Assembly (NCBI GenBank): GCA_051016155.1
Contig: CP136537.1
Coordinates: forward strand, 62,001 to 126,000
Source of the DNA: RCC90-49c sp051016155
GTDB lineage: Bacteria; Bacteroidota; Bacteroidia; Cytophagales; Amoebophilaceae
Direction: 5' to 3'
DNA length: 64,000 bases
The translations under genes and the position numbers were made by a program. The notes under the pieces were generated by a model. The model ran no database searches. It was not told the DNA's origin and worked only from the letters and a program-made list of their open reading frames with translations. Shown piece by piece: positions 1 to 8,305 of the stretch (positions within the stretch are counted from its first letter, which is position 1; every line of letters starts with the position of its first letter).

Positions 1-1561
1 CACGCACCCTAAAAAGGGGCGTCTCGAGCAAGTATACATGCCCATTCCGTACTAAGTCCGGAAAGAATTGCAGAAAATACGTAAGGATCAAAAGCCGAAT
101 GTGCATGCCATCTACATCTGCATCTGTAGCAATGACGATTTTGCGGTAGCGCAGCCCCTCTAGGCCTTCCTCAATGTTCAGCGCATGCTGTAGCAAGTTG
201 AATTCTTCGTTTTCATAGACCACTTTTTTGGTGTAGCCAAAGCAATTGAGCGGCTTGCCCCGCAAAGAAAAGACAGCCTGGGTCTGCACATCGCGTGATT
301 TGGTGATGGAACCACTGGCTGAGTTGCCTTCAGTAATGAAGATCATGCTCTCGTCTCGGGCTGCATGGTCACTGTCATAGTGTACGTGACAGTCGCGCAG
401 CTTCTTGTTGTGGAGGTTGGCTTTTTTTGCCCGCTCGTTGGCCAGTTTTTTAATGCCGGCAATCTCTTTGCGCTCCCTTTCTGACTGTAAGATGCGCTTG
501 AGCAAAGCATCTGCCGTATCTGGGTGCTTGTGTAAGTAATCGTCTAGTTCCTTTTTGACGAACTCGTTGACAAAAGTGCGCAAGGTAGGCCCCTCGGGTC
601 CCATTTGTTGCGAACCCAGCTTGGTTTTGGTTTGTGATTCAAACACAGGCTCTTGTACTCGGACCGCAATCGTCCCTACAATAGAGGCCCGAACATCTGT
701 GGCGTCAAAGTCTTTCTTGTAAAAATCACGCACTGTCTTGACCACGGCTTCCTTGAAAGCAGCCAAGTGGGTGCCTCCCTGGGTGGTGAACTGTCCGTTG
801 ACAAACGAGTAGTACTCTTCGCTGTACTGGTTGTTGTGGGTCAGCGCCACTTCAATATCCTCTCCCCGCAAGTGAATGATGGGATATCGCAGGGTTTCTA
901 CATCGGTTTTGCGCTCGAGCAGGTCCAGCAAGCCCTGCTTGGAGAAGTACTTTTGGCCATTGAACGTAATGGTCAGGCCTGTGTTCAGAAACACATAGTT
1001 CCAGAGCTGGTCTTCGATAAATTGTGGAACAAAGTGAAAATGTTTGAAGATGCTGGCATCAGGCTCGAACATTATCTGTGTGCCGTCTCGTTCTTTCGTG
1101 CTTTGTATGGGCGCTTCTTCCAGCAATACCCCTTGCTGAAAGGTAGCTTGCTTGGTTTGGCCCGCGCGGAAGGACTGGACCTGAAAATAGGTAGACAAAG
1201 CATTCACTGCCTTGGTGCCTACGCCATTTAGCCCTACAGATTTCTGAAAGGCTTTGCTATCGTATTTGCCTCCTGTGTTGATCTTCGACACACAGTCGAC
1301 CACTTTGCCTAGTGGAATACCGCGCCCAAAGTCTCGCACTATCACGCGGTGGTCGGTCACCTCCAGCTGAATCTGCTTGCCATGGCCCATGACGTACTCG
1401 TCGATGCAGTTATCAATGACTTCTTTGAGTAACACATAAATGCCGTCATCATGGGCAGAGCCATCGCCCAGCTTGCCAATGTACATGCCTGGCCGCAGAC
1501 GAATGTGCTCTCGCCAATCCAAAGAGCGAATGCTCTCTTCTGTGTAGGTATGCATGGCCAT
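1..1561 (-). CDS. parE: DNA topoisomerase IV subunit B (ParE), 3' part beyond window
   Basis: ATPase subunit of the type IIA topoisomerase that decatenates chromosomes; it works with ParC. About 520 N-terminal residues are visible and the gene runs off the left edge. Seen: start MAMHTYTEESIRSLDW, the GHKL ATPase region with EVIDNCIDE (Asn/Glu for Mg-ATP) and GRGIP, then NGVGTKAVNALS, a transducer region, and the TOPRIM start FITEGNSASGS followed by IATDADVDGMHIRL (Mg-binding DxD). The sequence follows the Bacteroidota ParE pattern rather than GyrB; this is a family judgement, so GyrB-like naming remains possible. A second ATG two codons downstream (1555) is an alternative start. There is no clear Shine-Dalgarno sequence. 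Confidence 0.93.
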   Translation of the reverse strand, partial: MAMHTYTEESIRSLDWREHIRLRPGMYIGKLGDGSAHDDGIYVLLKEVIDNCIDEYVMGHGKQIQLEVTDHRVIVRDFGRGIPLGKVVDCVSKINTGGKYDSKAFQKSVGLNGVGTKAVNALSTYFQVQSFRAGQTKQATFQQGVLLEEAPIQSTKERDGTQIMFEPDASIFKHFHFVPQFIEDQLWNYVFLNTGLTITFNGQKYFSKQGLLDLLERKTDVETLRYPIIHLRGEDIEVALTHNNQYSEEYYSFVNGQFTTQGGTHLAAFKEAVVKTVRDFYKKDFDATDVRASIVGTIAVRVQEPVFESQTKTKLGSQQMGPEGPTLRTFVNEFVKKELDDYLHKHPDTADALLKRILQSERERKEIAGIKKLANERAKKANLHNKKLRDCHVHYDSDHAARDESMIFITEGNSASGSITKSRDVQTQAVFSLRGKPLNCFGYTKKVVYENEEFNLLQHALNIEEGLEGLRYRKIVIATDADVDGMHIRLLILTYFLQFFPDLVRNGHVYLLETPLFRVR

Positions 1562-2001
1562 AGAGTAGAGGGGGGATGATCAATTTTTCACATGAAATGA
1601 GCCTGTTGTACAATGTGCCAATATTCTAACAATACTTAAGCAAGGTGCCCTTATAGGTCTAAAAAGAGCTTTGCAATCATGCAATCACAGCATTACTCAA
1701 TAATACAAAGGCCTTAAAATGCAGCTAAGTTAGGCAATAAACATGCATTTTGTCATTGGTTAATTTTCTAACTGAACGCGTATGAGGTAGCCAGGCGTAT
1801 CGAACAGTGGGTAATAGTCGGATGATGGAGAGGTGTGTAAGAGATTTGTACGATTCAGCAAAGGAGATATGAAAAAGCCAACTACCGCAAAAAAAGTTCT
1901 GGTAATTATCCTAACTGGGCAAGAGTAGGTTAGAACAGTCCCAGCTGTACGCTTTTCATCACTTAATCCTTAGTCGATAATATATCACCATTAATGCGCA
2001 T
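1562..2001. other. Intergenic region with octamer array and short ORF
   Basis: About 440 bp without a convincing gene. Positions 1680-1710 hold a short run of the octamer family (units such as CATGCAAT and TACTCAAT) ending in AATACAAAGG. At 1869-1928 (plus) a 19-codon ORF starting MKKPTTAKK has an AAGGAG just before its ATG. That is unusual here, where most genes lack a Shine-Dalgarno sequence, but the peptide is not recognisable. No RNA gene was seen. Confidence 0.4.
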
Positions 2002-2598
2002 TTATGGTTGATCAGTTACTGATGTGCCCTGTTCAAAGCTAGATATTATCTCTTGGACCATTTCTAGATGAAACCGAGTTAGGTCTCTAACTAAATCTTC
2101 GAATCCTTGTGGAGGGGTTGCGACAAGCTCTGGGAGTTGGTGTAAAATTGTATCCCTCATTCTCTGGACTTCTTGATCAAATTCTGTTGGATTGCGAAGG
2201 ACTCTACGGATATTCGCCATAGTGCTGTCTGGCACTAAATTCTCCGCATTTCTAAATACATCCTCTGGATCACCACCTCTGGTCAATACTTCTTGTATCC
2301 TTTGGGATGTCACGTTGCACAGTTCTAAGACCTGCCTTATTCTTTCACGTAGTTGATTGATTCTAGCTTGTACTCCAGGCGAAGTACGAAGACTGCTTAT
2401 TGCATCTCTTCTAGCTGTCAGTATAACTTCATCGGAAGTATCACGCCCAACAGGCACAGATGGTCTATCTCCTTCTCCTTCTGCTGGACCTTCATCTCCA
2501 GATCTAGTCATCTGTTGTCTCAATTCTAGGCCGCATCCTTCTAACGTGGCTGATACTGCAACTAAGAATAATAATAGTAATTGAGTTTTTCGTTTCAT
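2002..2598 (-). CDS. Predicted lipoprotein, unknown function (198 aa)
   Basis: Seen: with the start MKRKTQLLLLFLVAVSATL the protein has a classic lipoprotein signal ending in LEGC, so Cys would be lipidated around residue 21. An ATG 24 bases upstream (2622) would only add a polar extension before the signal, so the inner ATG was chosen. The mature part begins with a charged, Gly/Glu/Asp-rich linker and continues as a mainly helical domain with many Arg/Gln/Glu residues (for example ARINQLRERIRQVLELC). I recognise no family. Inference: an envelope lipoprotein, one of at least nine in the window. A perfect palindrome lies about 50 bp upstream. Confidence 0.7.
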   Translation of the reverse strand: MKRKTQLLLLFLVAVSATLEGCGLELRQQMTRSGDEGPAEGEGDRPSVPVGRDTSDEVILTARRDAISSLRTSPGVQARINQLRERIRQVLELCNVTSQRIQEVLTRGGDPEDVFRNAENLVPDSTMANIRRVLRNPTEFDQEVQRMRDTILHQLPELVATPPQGFEDLVRDLTRFHLEMVQEIISSFEQGTSVTDQP

Positions 2599-2645
2599 AG
2601 TACCTATTTTGTGTACGCGCAATTATAGTATGCCTCGTCTAATCA

Positions 2646-2667
2646 AAAAAGTGACTAGTCACTTTTT
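2646..2667. promoter_or_regulatory. 22-bp perfect palindrome upstream of lipoprotein gene
   Basis: The sequence reads AAAAAGTGACT followed by its exact reverse complement, with CTAG at the centre. It lies 48 bp upstream of the start of the lipoprotein gene on the minus strand. A perfect, loop-free palindrome suits a dimeric regulator site; with A and T tracts on the two sides it could also act as a weak bidirectional terminator. The function is inferred. Confidence 0.45.
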
Positions 2668-3037
2668 GCTGTAAAATGTATTTTAAAAGTAGTAAAGTTA
2701 GATTTTTTGCTTAATGGTATACAAAACAAAGACGCTGCAAAACTGCTTGCCAATTTTAGAACATAGGCTTCATAGTTCTATTTAAGGCCTTCCTAGGCAT
2801 GTCTTTCTGGCTTTTACAGCGGTTTCAAAATGAAAGCAAAAAGGGGTTGAAAAAAGATTTTGAGTATCATGAGAGAATTCTTGCAAGACAACTCATCATT
2901 CATAGCCTCTACTTGCTTTGTCCAGCTATCCTTGACACGGAAGACGAACTTCCGCGCCAGTTGGGTCATTGACTGAGCTTGTGATTAGATGATCAACCGT
3001 CTTTCTACTTGAATCCCCTACGCACCCAATCTCGAAA
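2668..3037. other. Intergenic region with small hairpin repeat
   Basis: No gene is evident. A CGGAAG/CTTCCG hairpin with a 5-nt loop lies at 2938-2954. The 17-bp string CTTCCGCGCCAGTTGGG (2949-2965) recurs exactly at 18644-18660. Octamer-family units follow near 3025-3055 (CACCCAAT, CACCCGAT, ACTACAAT) and end in CAATGGCC. Confidence 0.45.
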
Positions 3038-3850
3038 TCACCCGATACTACAATGGCCTTGATTGGTATCCAACAGAAACTGCTCCAAAAGTGCATTGAA
3101 CTTGTGTGGGTGCTCCATCATGGGGGCATGGCAGCACTGATCTATGAAGCGGAGCTGGGCATGGGGCAGCAGGGCATGGAACTCGTGCGCTACTAGAGGC
3201 GGCGTAATGGTATCATTGAGGCCCCAGATGAGTAGGGTAGGGGCTTGTATGCGGGGGAGGTCTTGCGCCAAGTTATTGCGCTGGGCAGACTTGGCTATGG
3301 CCACTATACGCAGGGCTTTGGGGATATCTCTGGTGACACTAAAGACTTCGTCTACATAAGCTTTGGTCACCGTATTAGGGTCGAAAAAGGTATAAGCGAC
3401 GCGCTCAGCTATATACTCATAGCTTCCTCTGCGCGGGAATGATCCTCCCATGGTGTTTTCAAACAAACCCGAACTACCTGTAAGTGCAAGCCTTTGGACT
3501 TGGGCAGGTTGTTGAAGCGCATACATTAAGGCCACATGGCCACCTAAAGAGTTGCCAATAAGCGTGAATTTTTCTAATTGCCTGCGCTGGACAAAGGAAG
3601 TGACAAACTGCAATAGCCCTGCTAGGTTGGCCTGCTTGATGGGCATCTCATAAATGGGCAGCAAAGGGATGATCACTCGGTACTGTGGGGAGAATTGCGT
3701 TAATACATGCTCCCAGTTGCTCAGTGCCCCAAAAAGCCCGTGCAATAGTAAAAGTACTTCGCCTTCGCCTTCTTCGATATATCTGAAATCATCTAGCTCC
3801 CTAACGATGTTGCTAGACTGCGGAATTGCGTGGTTTTGTGCTTGATTCAC
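3038..3850 (-). CDS. Alpha/beta hydrolase fold protein (270 aa)
   Basis: Cytoplasmic serine hydrolase with unknown substrate. Seen: oxyanion-loop motif HGLFG (about residue 38), nucleophile elbow GNSLGG (about 99), an acid-residue region GLNDTITPP (about 213) and a late His in CCHAPMMEHP (about 242), a complete Ser-Asp-His triad in the usual order. The start is doubtful. The frame opens at a GTG (3848-3850) inside an octamer array, and the first nine residues (NQAQNHAIP) are encoded by octamer units. No later Met precedes the conserved domain, so either the array became coding or a non-ATG start is used further in. The family also contains C-C bond hydrolases and esterases, so the substrate cannot be assigned. 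Confidence 0.8.
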   Translation of the reverse strand: MNQAQNHAIPQSSNIVRELDDFRYIEEGEGEVLLLLHGLFGALSNWEHVLTQFSPQYRVIIPLLPIYEMPIKQANLAGLLQFVTSFVQRRQLEKFTLIGNSLGGHVALMYALQQPAQVQRLALTGSSGLFENTMGGSFPRRGSYEYIAERVAYTFFDPNTVTKAYVDEVFSVTRDIPKALRIVAIAKSAQRNNLAQDLPRIQAPTLLIWGLNDTITPPLVAHEFHALLPHAQLRFIDQCCHAPMMEHPHKFNALLEQFLLDTNQGHCSIG

Positions 3851-3912
3851 TTACTTATTTGATTATTGAGCTATTTGATTGTCAATTTATTAGATGTTTA
3901 GCCTATTAGACG
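3825..3912 (-). repeat. Octamer array, 11 units, overlapping hydrolase start
   Basis: The forward strand reads as eleven consecutive 8-bp units (attgcgtg, gttttgtg, cttgattc, acttactt, atttgatt, attgagct, atttgatt and so on). On the gene-sense strand these are CACGCAAT-like. The array runs through the GTG start of the hydrolase gene and codes for its first residues. Confidence 0.7.
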
Positions 3913-3960
3913 ACGGTCGCATTAATTTATGAGACTATTGGAATATTGGATAACTGATAA

Positions 3961-4467
3961 CTAATCCCTCTCTATTCCTTCCTCTAGCCCAGGTATCCAG
4001 GGAGTGCACCAGCTGAGCCATTGGGGCGCTAGCGCCTGCACCCATGGAAATAGCCAAGTGCCTTCAGTATACACTTCAGAGATAGGCATTTGCAGCGAAT
4101 GGCTGAGCCATAGTAGTATGCTTGCCAATAAGGCCCATTTACAGACGCCCAATAGGCTGCCTGCCAGGCTATCTACCACACCCAGCAAGGTAGGTTGAAT
4201 CAATAATTTCACCAAGCGTCCCACTAGCCTAACAGCCACTAGAACCAGAATGAAGACCAACACAAATACTATATAAGAGAGTGCGCCCCCTGGAGCGTAA
4301 CCCCACCGCGCCCCTTGCTCCATGACTTGGTCTAAAAACTGAGTGCTACCCAGTCCAGCCAGTACAAAAGCACTTATAGAGAATAGCTCGCGTATTAGCC
4401 CTCTTTTAAAGCCGCTGTAGGCTCCCCATGCCAGCGTGATCAGCAAAAGGATGTCGAGTAAGCGCAA
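3961..4467 (-). CDS. CvpA family membrane protein (168 aa)
   Basis: Small integral membrane protein of the CvpA/colicin V production family. Seen: an N-terminal helix (LLDILLLITLAWGAYSGFKRGLIREL, quoted here only as positions 3 to 28) with the family's GxxxGFKRGLIRE-type signature, then three further hydrophobic segments around residues 31-45, 64-90 and 103-125. The start codon is TTG (4465-4467). The gene lies 32 bp behind the Lrp-type regulator on the same strand and probably shares its transcript. Known for the family: linked to colicin V export, biofilm and envelope phenotypes; the molecular role is unclear. Confidence 0.8.
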   Translation of the reverse strand: MRLLDILLLITLAWGAYSGFKRGLIRELFSISAFVLAGLGSTQFLDQVMEQGARWGYAPGGALSYIVFVLVFILVLVAVRLVGRLVKLLIQPTLLGVVDSLAGSLLGVCKWALLASILLWLSHSLQMPISEVYTEGTWLFPWVQALAPQWLSWCTPWIPGLEEGIERD

Positions 4468-4499
4468 AATTTTGGGTTGTATATGACTCTCTCTGGCCG

Positions 4500-4982
4500 C
4501 TATGCAGAAGCTTCTGCAGTAGAGATGCCTGTCTCTTTTAGGGTGGCCGTAATGACAAAAGGCTTGATGTGTTGGATACCCTCAATAGTGCTTAGCTTGT
4601 GCATGACTAAGTCTTGATAAGCTACCAGGTCTTGGGTAAAGATTTGGACTAAAAAATCTGCCTCACCTACCAGCTGATAGCATGCTACTACTTCTGTTAG
4701 CTGGGCTATGGCTTGCTTAAACTTAGACACGCTAGCTTCTGTCAAGCTGTGCAGCTTGATCTGTACCATTACATGGGTATGTAGGCCCAATTTTTCAGGG
4801 GCCAGCTTAGCGTGATAACTCTTAATGAGGCCACGGCGCTCTAATTTTCTGACTCGTTCCAGGGTAGAGGCCGGCGATAAACCTATGTCCTGAGCGAGCT
4901 GCGCATTGGTCAGTTTGGCCTGTGCTTGTAAGCGACTGAGTATGTCTCGGTCAGTGCGACCGAGCTGAGGGTGTGTCTCCAT
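4500..4982 (-). CDS. Lrp/AsnC family transcriptional regulator (160 aa)
   Basis: Feast/famine-type regulator. Seen: N-terminal winged helix (DRDILSRLQAQAKLTNAQLA, then a recognition helix ending LERVRKLERRG), a linker, and a C-terminal RAM/AsnC effector-binding domain from about residue 70 (MVQIKLHS, VVACYQLVGEADFLVQIF). The Gly-rich loop of the effector site (VGEADF) is present. Length is typical. It starts at ATG 4982, 76 bp after prfB, and precedes cvpA by 32 bp. Family members bind DNA as oligomers and respond to amino acids; the target genes here are unknown. Confidence 0.88.
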   Translation of the reverse strand: METHPQLGRTDRDILSRLQAQAKLTNAQLAQDIGLSPASTLERVRKLERRGLIKSYHAKLAPEKLGLHTHVMVQIKLHSLTEASVSKFKQAIAQLTEVVACYQLVGEADFLVQIFTQDLVAYQDLVMHKLSTIEGIQHIKPFVITATLKETGISTAEASA

Positions 4983-5058
4983 AGCTAATAGGCAAAGTGT
5001 TATTTAACGATAAAAGAAGCAACAACCCGACTTTCTTCATGCGATGTTTGTAGATCCC

Positions 5059-6142
5059 TCACAATGTACGTATTAAATAGCTTTTGATAAAATCTTCGAT
5101 GTCTCCGTCCAGTACGTTTTGTACATCTTTTCTCTCTACCCCTGTGCGGTTGTCCTTCACCAATTTGTAAGGGTGCAGCACGTAGTTCCTGATTTGTGAG
5201 CCAAAGTCAATTTTCTTCTTGGTGCTCGCTGCTTGGGCTTTCTCAGCACTTCTTTTCTCCAACTCCAGTTGGTATAGCCTAGACTTCAGTATCTGCAGGG
5301 CTTTTTCTTTGTTCTGAAGTTGCGACCTTTCTTGCTGGCATTCTATGGCAATGCCAGAAGGAGCATGTCTAAGCCTCACAGCAGTCTCTACTTTGTTGAC
5401 GTTTTGTCCGCCTGCTCCTCCAGAGCGAAAGGTCTCCCAAGTGATATCTGCCGAATTAATCTCGATCTCAATGCTGTCATCTACCACTGGATAAGCATAC
5501 ACCGAAGCAAAAGAAGTATGCCTTCGGCCGCCAGCATCGAACGGTGAAATACGAACCAGTCGGTGCACACCAATTTCTGATTTGAGATACCCATAAGCAA
5601 ATTCGCCACTCAGCTCTAGGGTAGCGGTTTTGATGCCAGCCGTGTCGCCCCGCTGATAGTTAACTGTTCTGACTTGATAGCCTTGCTTTTCGCCCCACAT
5701 GGTGTACATCCGCAAGAGCATTTCTGCCCAGTCCTGGCTTTCTGTGCCACCTGCCCCTGGGTTAATCTCCAAGATAGCAGCTAGCTGGTCTTCCTCGCTC
5801 TGTAGCATCTTTTTGAACTCCAGCTCTTCTACCTTGCTTAATAGCGCTTGGTAGGCTGCAGCCAGTTCTTCTGCCGTAGCTTCGTTGGCCTCGAAAAACT
5901 CGTAAAGGGTTTCTAGTTCGTCTAAAAGGGTTTGTACGGCCTGAAAACTATGGACCCATACTTGCTGGGCCTTGATGGTTTTAAGTACAGTGGTAGCCTG
6001 TCGAGCATCCTCCCAAAAGTTAGGAGCTAAGCTGGCTTGTTGATAGGCATGGAGTTCTTGGCGCTTTTTGTCGTAGTCAAAGATACCCCCTTAAGGCCGC
6101 TACCCTGGCCTTGAGTTCTTTGTAAGCTTCTTGTTTCATCAT
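5059..6142 (-). CDS. prfB: Peptide chain release factor 2 with programmed +1 frameshift
   Basis: RF2 terminates translation at UGA and UAA. The short first frame starts at ATG 6142 (or 6139) and reads ...TTA AGG GGG TAT CTT TGA, with the stop at 6077-6079. A +1 shift at CTT TGA gives ...CTT GAC and continues in an open frame to 5059, so the product joins 6142-6080 with 6078-5059. The slippery CTT TGA C and the upstream AGGGGG Shine-Dalgarno-like element are the classical autoregulatory RF2 site. Downstream are the stop-codon motif SPF (VRISPFDAGG) and the catalytic GGQ motif (GGAGGQNVNKVE). An octamer array precedes the start. Confidence 0.95.
6077..6091 (-). promoter_or_regulatory. prfB: prfB programmed +1 frameshift site
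   Basis: On the minus strand: AGG GGG TAT CTT TGA C. The internal AGGGGG lies three bases before the CTT TGA slip site, the spacing known to promote the +1 shift. It lets RF2 level control its own synthesis. Confidence 0.92.
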
Positions 6143-6201
6143 TGCGTGATTTTGTGCTTTGTTTGATTTTACGATTTTGAAGACTTGTAAAGGCACCTTA
6201 G

Positions 6202-6897
6202 TCAAAAAGATATTTTGTTGCCCAGAGACAGTCGCTTCTCTTCTTCACTCAAAAGACATTGTTTGAGGATTACCTTCTTGTGGTTTTTAGCAATTCGAGA
6301 GCGCTTGTTACTCACGTGCTTAATCTCCTTGTCAAAGCTATAAACAGTCTTGTAGACAAAGTCTTTGAAAAAAGTCTTTAAATCAAAGCTATGGATGTAA
6401 GAGTCGTCTTTTTCCTCATAATGCGCAATTAGTTGCGCAATGCTCTGCGTATCTATCCTCTCCAGGTGGTGCGCATCTATTTTGAAGTAAATAAGCCGTG
6501 GATGATCTACATGGGCATAAATTTTGCGCATGGCCTCGTTAAGGGCCTTAATACTTTTGAAGTGAAAGCTCAGTTTAAAGTGCAGCATTGTAGCATCGCG
6601 TCCCGTAGCTACGTGATCGATGCCAGAGATTTGTTTTAGGCGTACGCCTGTTTTCTGAAAGGCTCGGCGCACAATTGCTTGGATCGTCTTAGCTTTACCC
6701 GTGGCTACGTAGCTGGCAGTTTGGATGAACTTCTCTGCCTTACTCAAGTCTACAACAAGCACGAAATGGCCAGAACCATTCTCATGAAAGTGAGCGCGTT
6801 CGCTTATGTCAATGCCAAATTCAAAGAGCTTCCCACAAGAAGAAAATATTAGCAGCCATAGCAAATGCTTCCCCAAATGTTGTCTCTGCTTCATCAC
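6202..6897 (-). CDS. Predicted lipoprotein, unknown function (231 aa)
   Basis: Seen: a short basic N-terminus, the hydrophobic stretch HLLWLLIFSSC with a lipobox-like FSSC at about residue 21, then an alpha/beta region without recognised motifs and a strongly basic C-terminal third (KEIKHVSNKRSRIAKNHKKV). It includes repeated His/Asp-containing stretches (GIDHVATGRDATMLHFKLSF). No family is recognised. It lies 59 bp upstream of prfB on the same strand. Inference: an envelope-anchored protein; the basic tail could contact nucleic acid or acidic polymers. Confidence 0.65.
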   Translation of the reverse strand: MMKQRQHLGKHLLWLLIFSSCGKLFEFGIDISERAHFHENGSGHFVLVVDLSKAEKFIQTASYVATGKAKTIQAIVRRAFQKTGVRLKQISGIDHVATGRDATMLHFKLSFHFKSIKALNEAMRKIYAHVDHPRLIYFKIDAHHLERIDTQSIAQLIAHYEEKDDSYIHSFDLKTFFKDFVYKTVYSFDKEIKHVSNKRSRIAKNHKKVILKQCLLSEEEKRLSLGNKISF

Positions 6898-6972
6898 TAC
6901 ATAAGGCCTTTACAACGAAAGTACGGGTTTTCTTTGGGATCAGAAGGCTTGGCTATAAATTTTATGCTATAG

Positions 6973-7020
6973 AAACAAATAACACAATGAACCAATAAAC
7001 AAATAACTCAATCACCAAGT
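6973..7020 (+). repeat. Octamer array, six units, directly before nuoD
   Basis: Exactly six 8-bp units (aaacaaat, aacacaat, gaaccaat, aaacaaat, aactcaat, caccaagt) end at the base before the nuoD ATG. There is no Shine-Dalgarno sequence, so this A/C-rich leader is the likely translation-initiation region. Confidence 0.75.
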
Positions 7021-8238
7021 ATGAACCATTCCACGCAACATACGCCCCCTAAAGCCCTGCACAGCCAAACGGCCCCTACCAAACACAATCCCCAGGCCCT
7101 CAAGGCCGAAGAGGTGTTGATCAACCTAGGGCCGCAACATCCGGCCACACATGGCATTTTGCGGCTAGAGGTCATCACAGACGGTGAAATAGTGGTGGAT
7201 GTGGTGCCCCACCTGGGCTACTTGCACCGATGCTTTGAAAAACATGCTGAGGAGTTGCCCTATCCCCAAATTATTCCTTTTGTGGATCGGATGGACTATT
7301 TGGCAGCCATGAACTCTGAGCATGCTTTTGTTATGGGCGTAGAGCGCATGTTGGGTTTAGAAGGCCAATTACCGCTAAGGGTAGAGTACATCCGCGTGCT
7401 TGTGGCAGAGCTCAATCGATTGGCCTCCCACTTCTTGGCCATTGGCACGTATGGGGTAGACTTGGGAGCTTACACAGCGTTTTTATGGCTCATGCGTGAT
7501 CGAGAGCATATTTTAAGGCTCTTGGAGTGGGTCTGCGGAGCGCGCATGCTGTACAATTACATTTGGATTGGTGGGTTGTACTATGACCTGCCTGTGGGTT
7601 TTGAGGCGCAATGCAAGGAACTGATAGGCTATTTAAAGCCTAAGCTAGTAGAGATTGACCAGCTACTTATTGAGAATAAGATTTTTATTGACAGAACAGC
7701 CAATGTGGGCGTACTGCCTTTGGACTTGGCAATCAATTACGGTGTCTCTGGACCGATGCTTCGGGCTTCGGGTTTGCGGCTGGATTTAAGAAGAGTGGAT
7801 GGCTATTCAGTATATCCAGAGTTGGAGTTTGATATTCCCATAGGGGAGGGGCAAATGGGTAGCGTAGGGGACTGTTGGGACAGGACCTGGGTACGAATGC
7901 AAGAGTGCAAGGCTTCTCTGCAAATCCTCGAACAATGCCTAGCACGCTTAACCACGGATCTCAAGTCAGCGCCTGACTTTGATCCGCAAAAGCTGGTTCC
8001 TAAAAAGGTCCGCACGCCTGCAAAAGACTTGTATGTGCGGGCAGAAAATCCTCGGGGCGAGCTAGGCTTTTTCTTTCGTGCTATCGAGCGAGGCGTTCGG
8101 CCCTTTCGTTGCAAGGCCCGCGCGCCCAGCTTTTCGAACCTAGCCGTGCTGCCTGAACTCGCTCGAGGGCATTTGTTGGCTGACTTAATTGCCATGGTGG
8201 GCTCGCTAGACATTGTGCTAGGAGAGATTGACCGATGA
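7021..8238 (+). CDS. nuoD: NADH-quinone oxidoreductase subunit D
   Basis: 49-kDa-type subunit of respiratory complex I, forming part of the quinone-binding pocket in the peripheral arm. Seen: after a polar N-terminal extension of about 28 residues comes LINLGPQHPATHGILRLEV with the family signature GPQHPATHG, then HLGYLHRCFEKHAEE and PFVDRMDYLA, and the conserved C-terminus ending LGEIDR. Length (405 aa) is normal. Odd: no other nuo gene is adjacent; nuoN is 5 kb away on the other strand, so the usual nuoA-N operon is dispersed. A six-unit octamer array abuts the start codon. Confidence 0.96.
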   Translation: MNHSTQHTPPKALHSQTAPTKHNPQALKAEEVLINLGPQHPATHGILRLEVITDGEIVVDVVPHLGYLHRCFEKHAEELPYPQIIPFVDRMDYLAAMNSEHAFVMGVERMLGLEGQLPLRVEYIRVLVAELNRLASHFLAIGTYGVDLGAYTAFLWLMRDREHILRLLEWVCGARMLYNYIWIGGLYYDLPVGFEAQCKELIGYLKPKLVEIDQLLIENKIFIDRTANVGVLPLDLAINYGVSGPMLRASGLRLDLRRVDGYSVYPELEFDIPIGEGQMGSVGDCWDRTWVRMQECKASLQILEQCLARLTTDLKSAPDFDPQKLVPKKVRTPAKDLYVRAENPRGELGFFFRAIERGVRPFRCKARAPSFSNLAVLPELARGHLLADLIAMVGSLDIVLGEIDR

Positions 8239-8257
8239 ACACCAAAGCAACTAAGGT

Positions 8258-8300
8258 TTTTTAAATCATCTAATCACAAAACCACCCAATAATGCAATGG
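8258..8300. repeat. Octamer array tail between convergent nuoD and TPR gene
   Basis: Forward strand: catctaat, cacaaaac, cacccaat, aatgcaat, followed by GGTCTC. It is preceded by GGTTTTTTAAAT, which matches the downstream half of the 110-bp dispersed element described elsewhere in this annotation. Confidence 0.6.
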
Positions 8301-8305
8301 TCTCA

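Noticed and set aside
653..1231. 192-codon frame on the plus strand
   Set aside because: It lies wholly inside the well-supported parE gene on the other strand and has no family resemblance.
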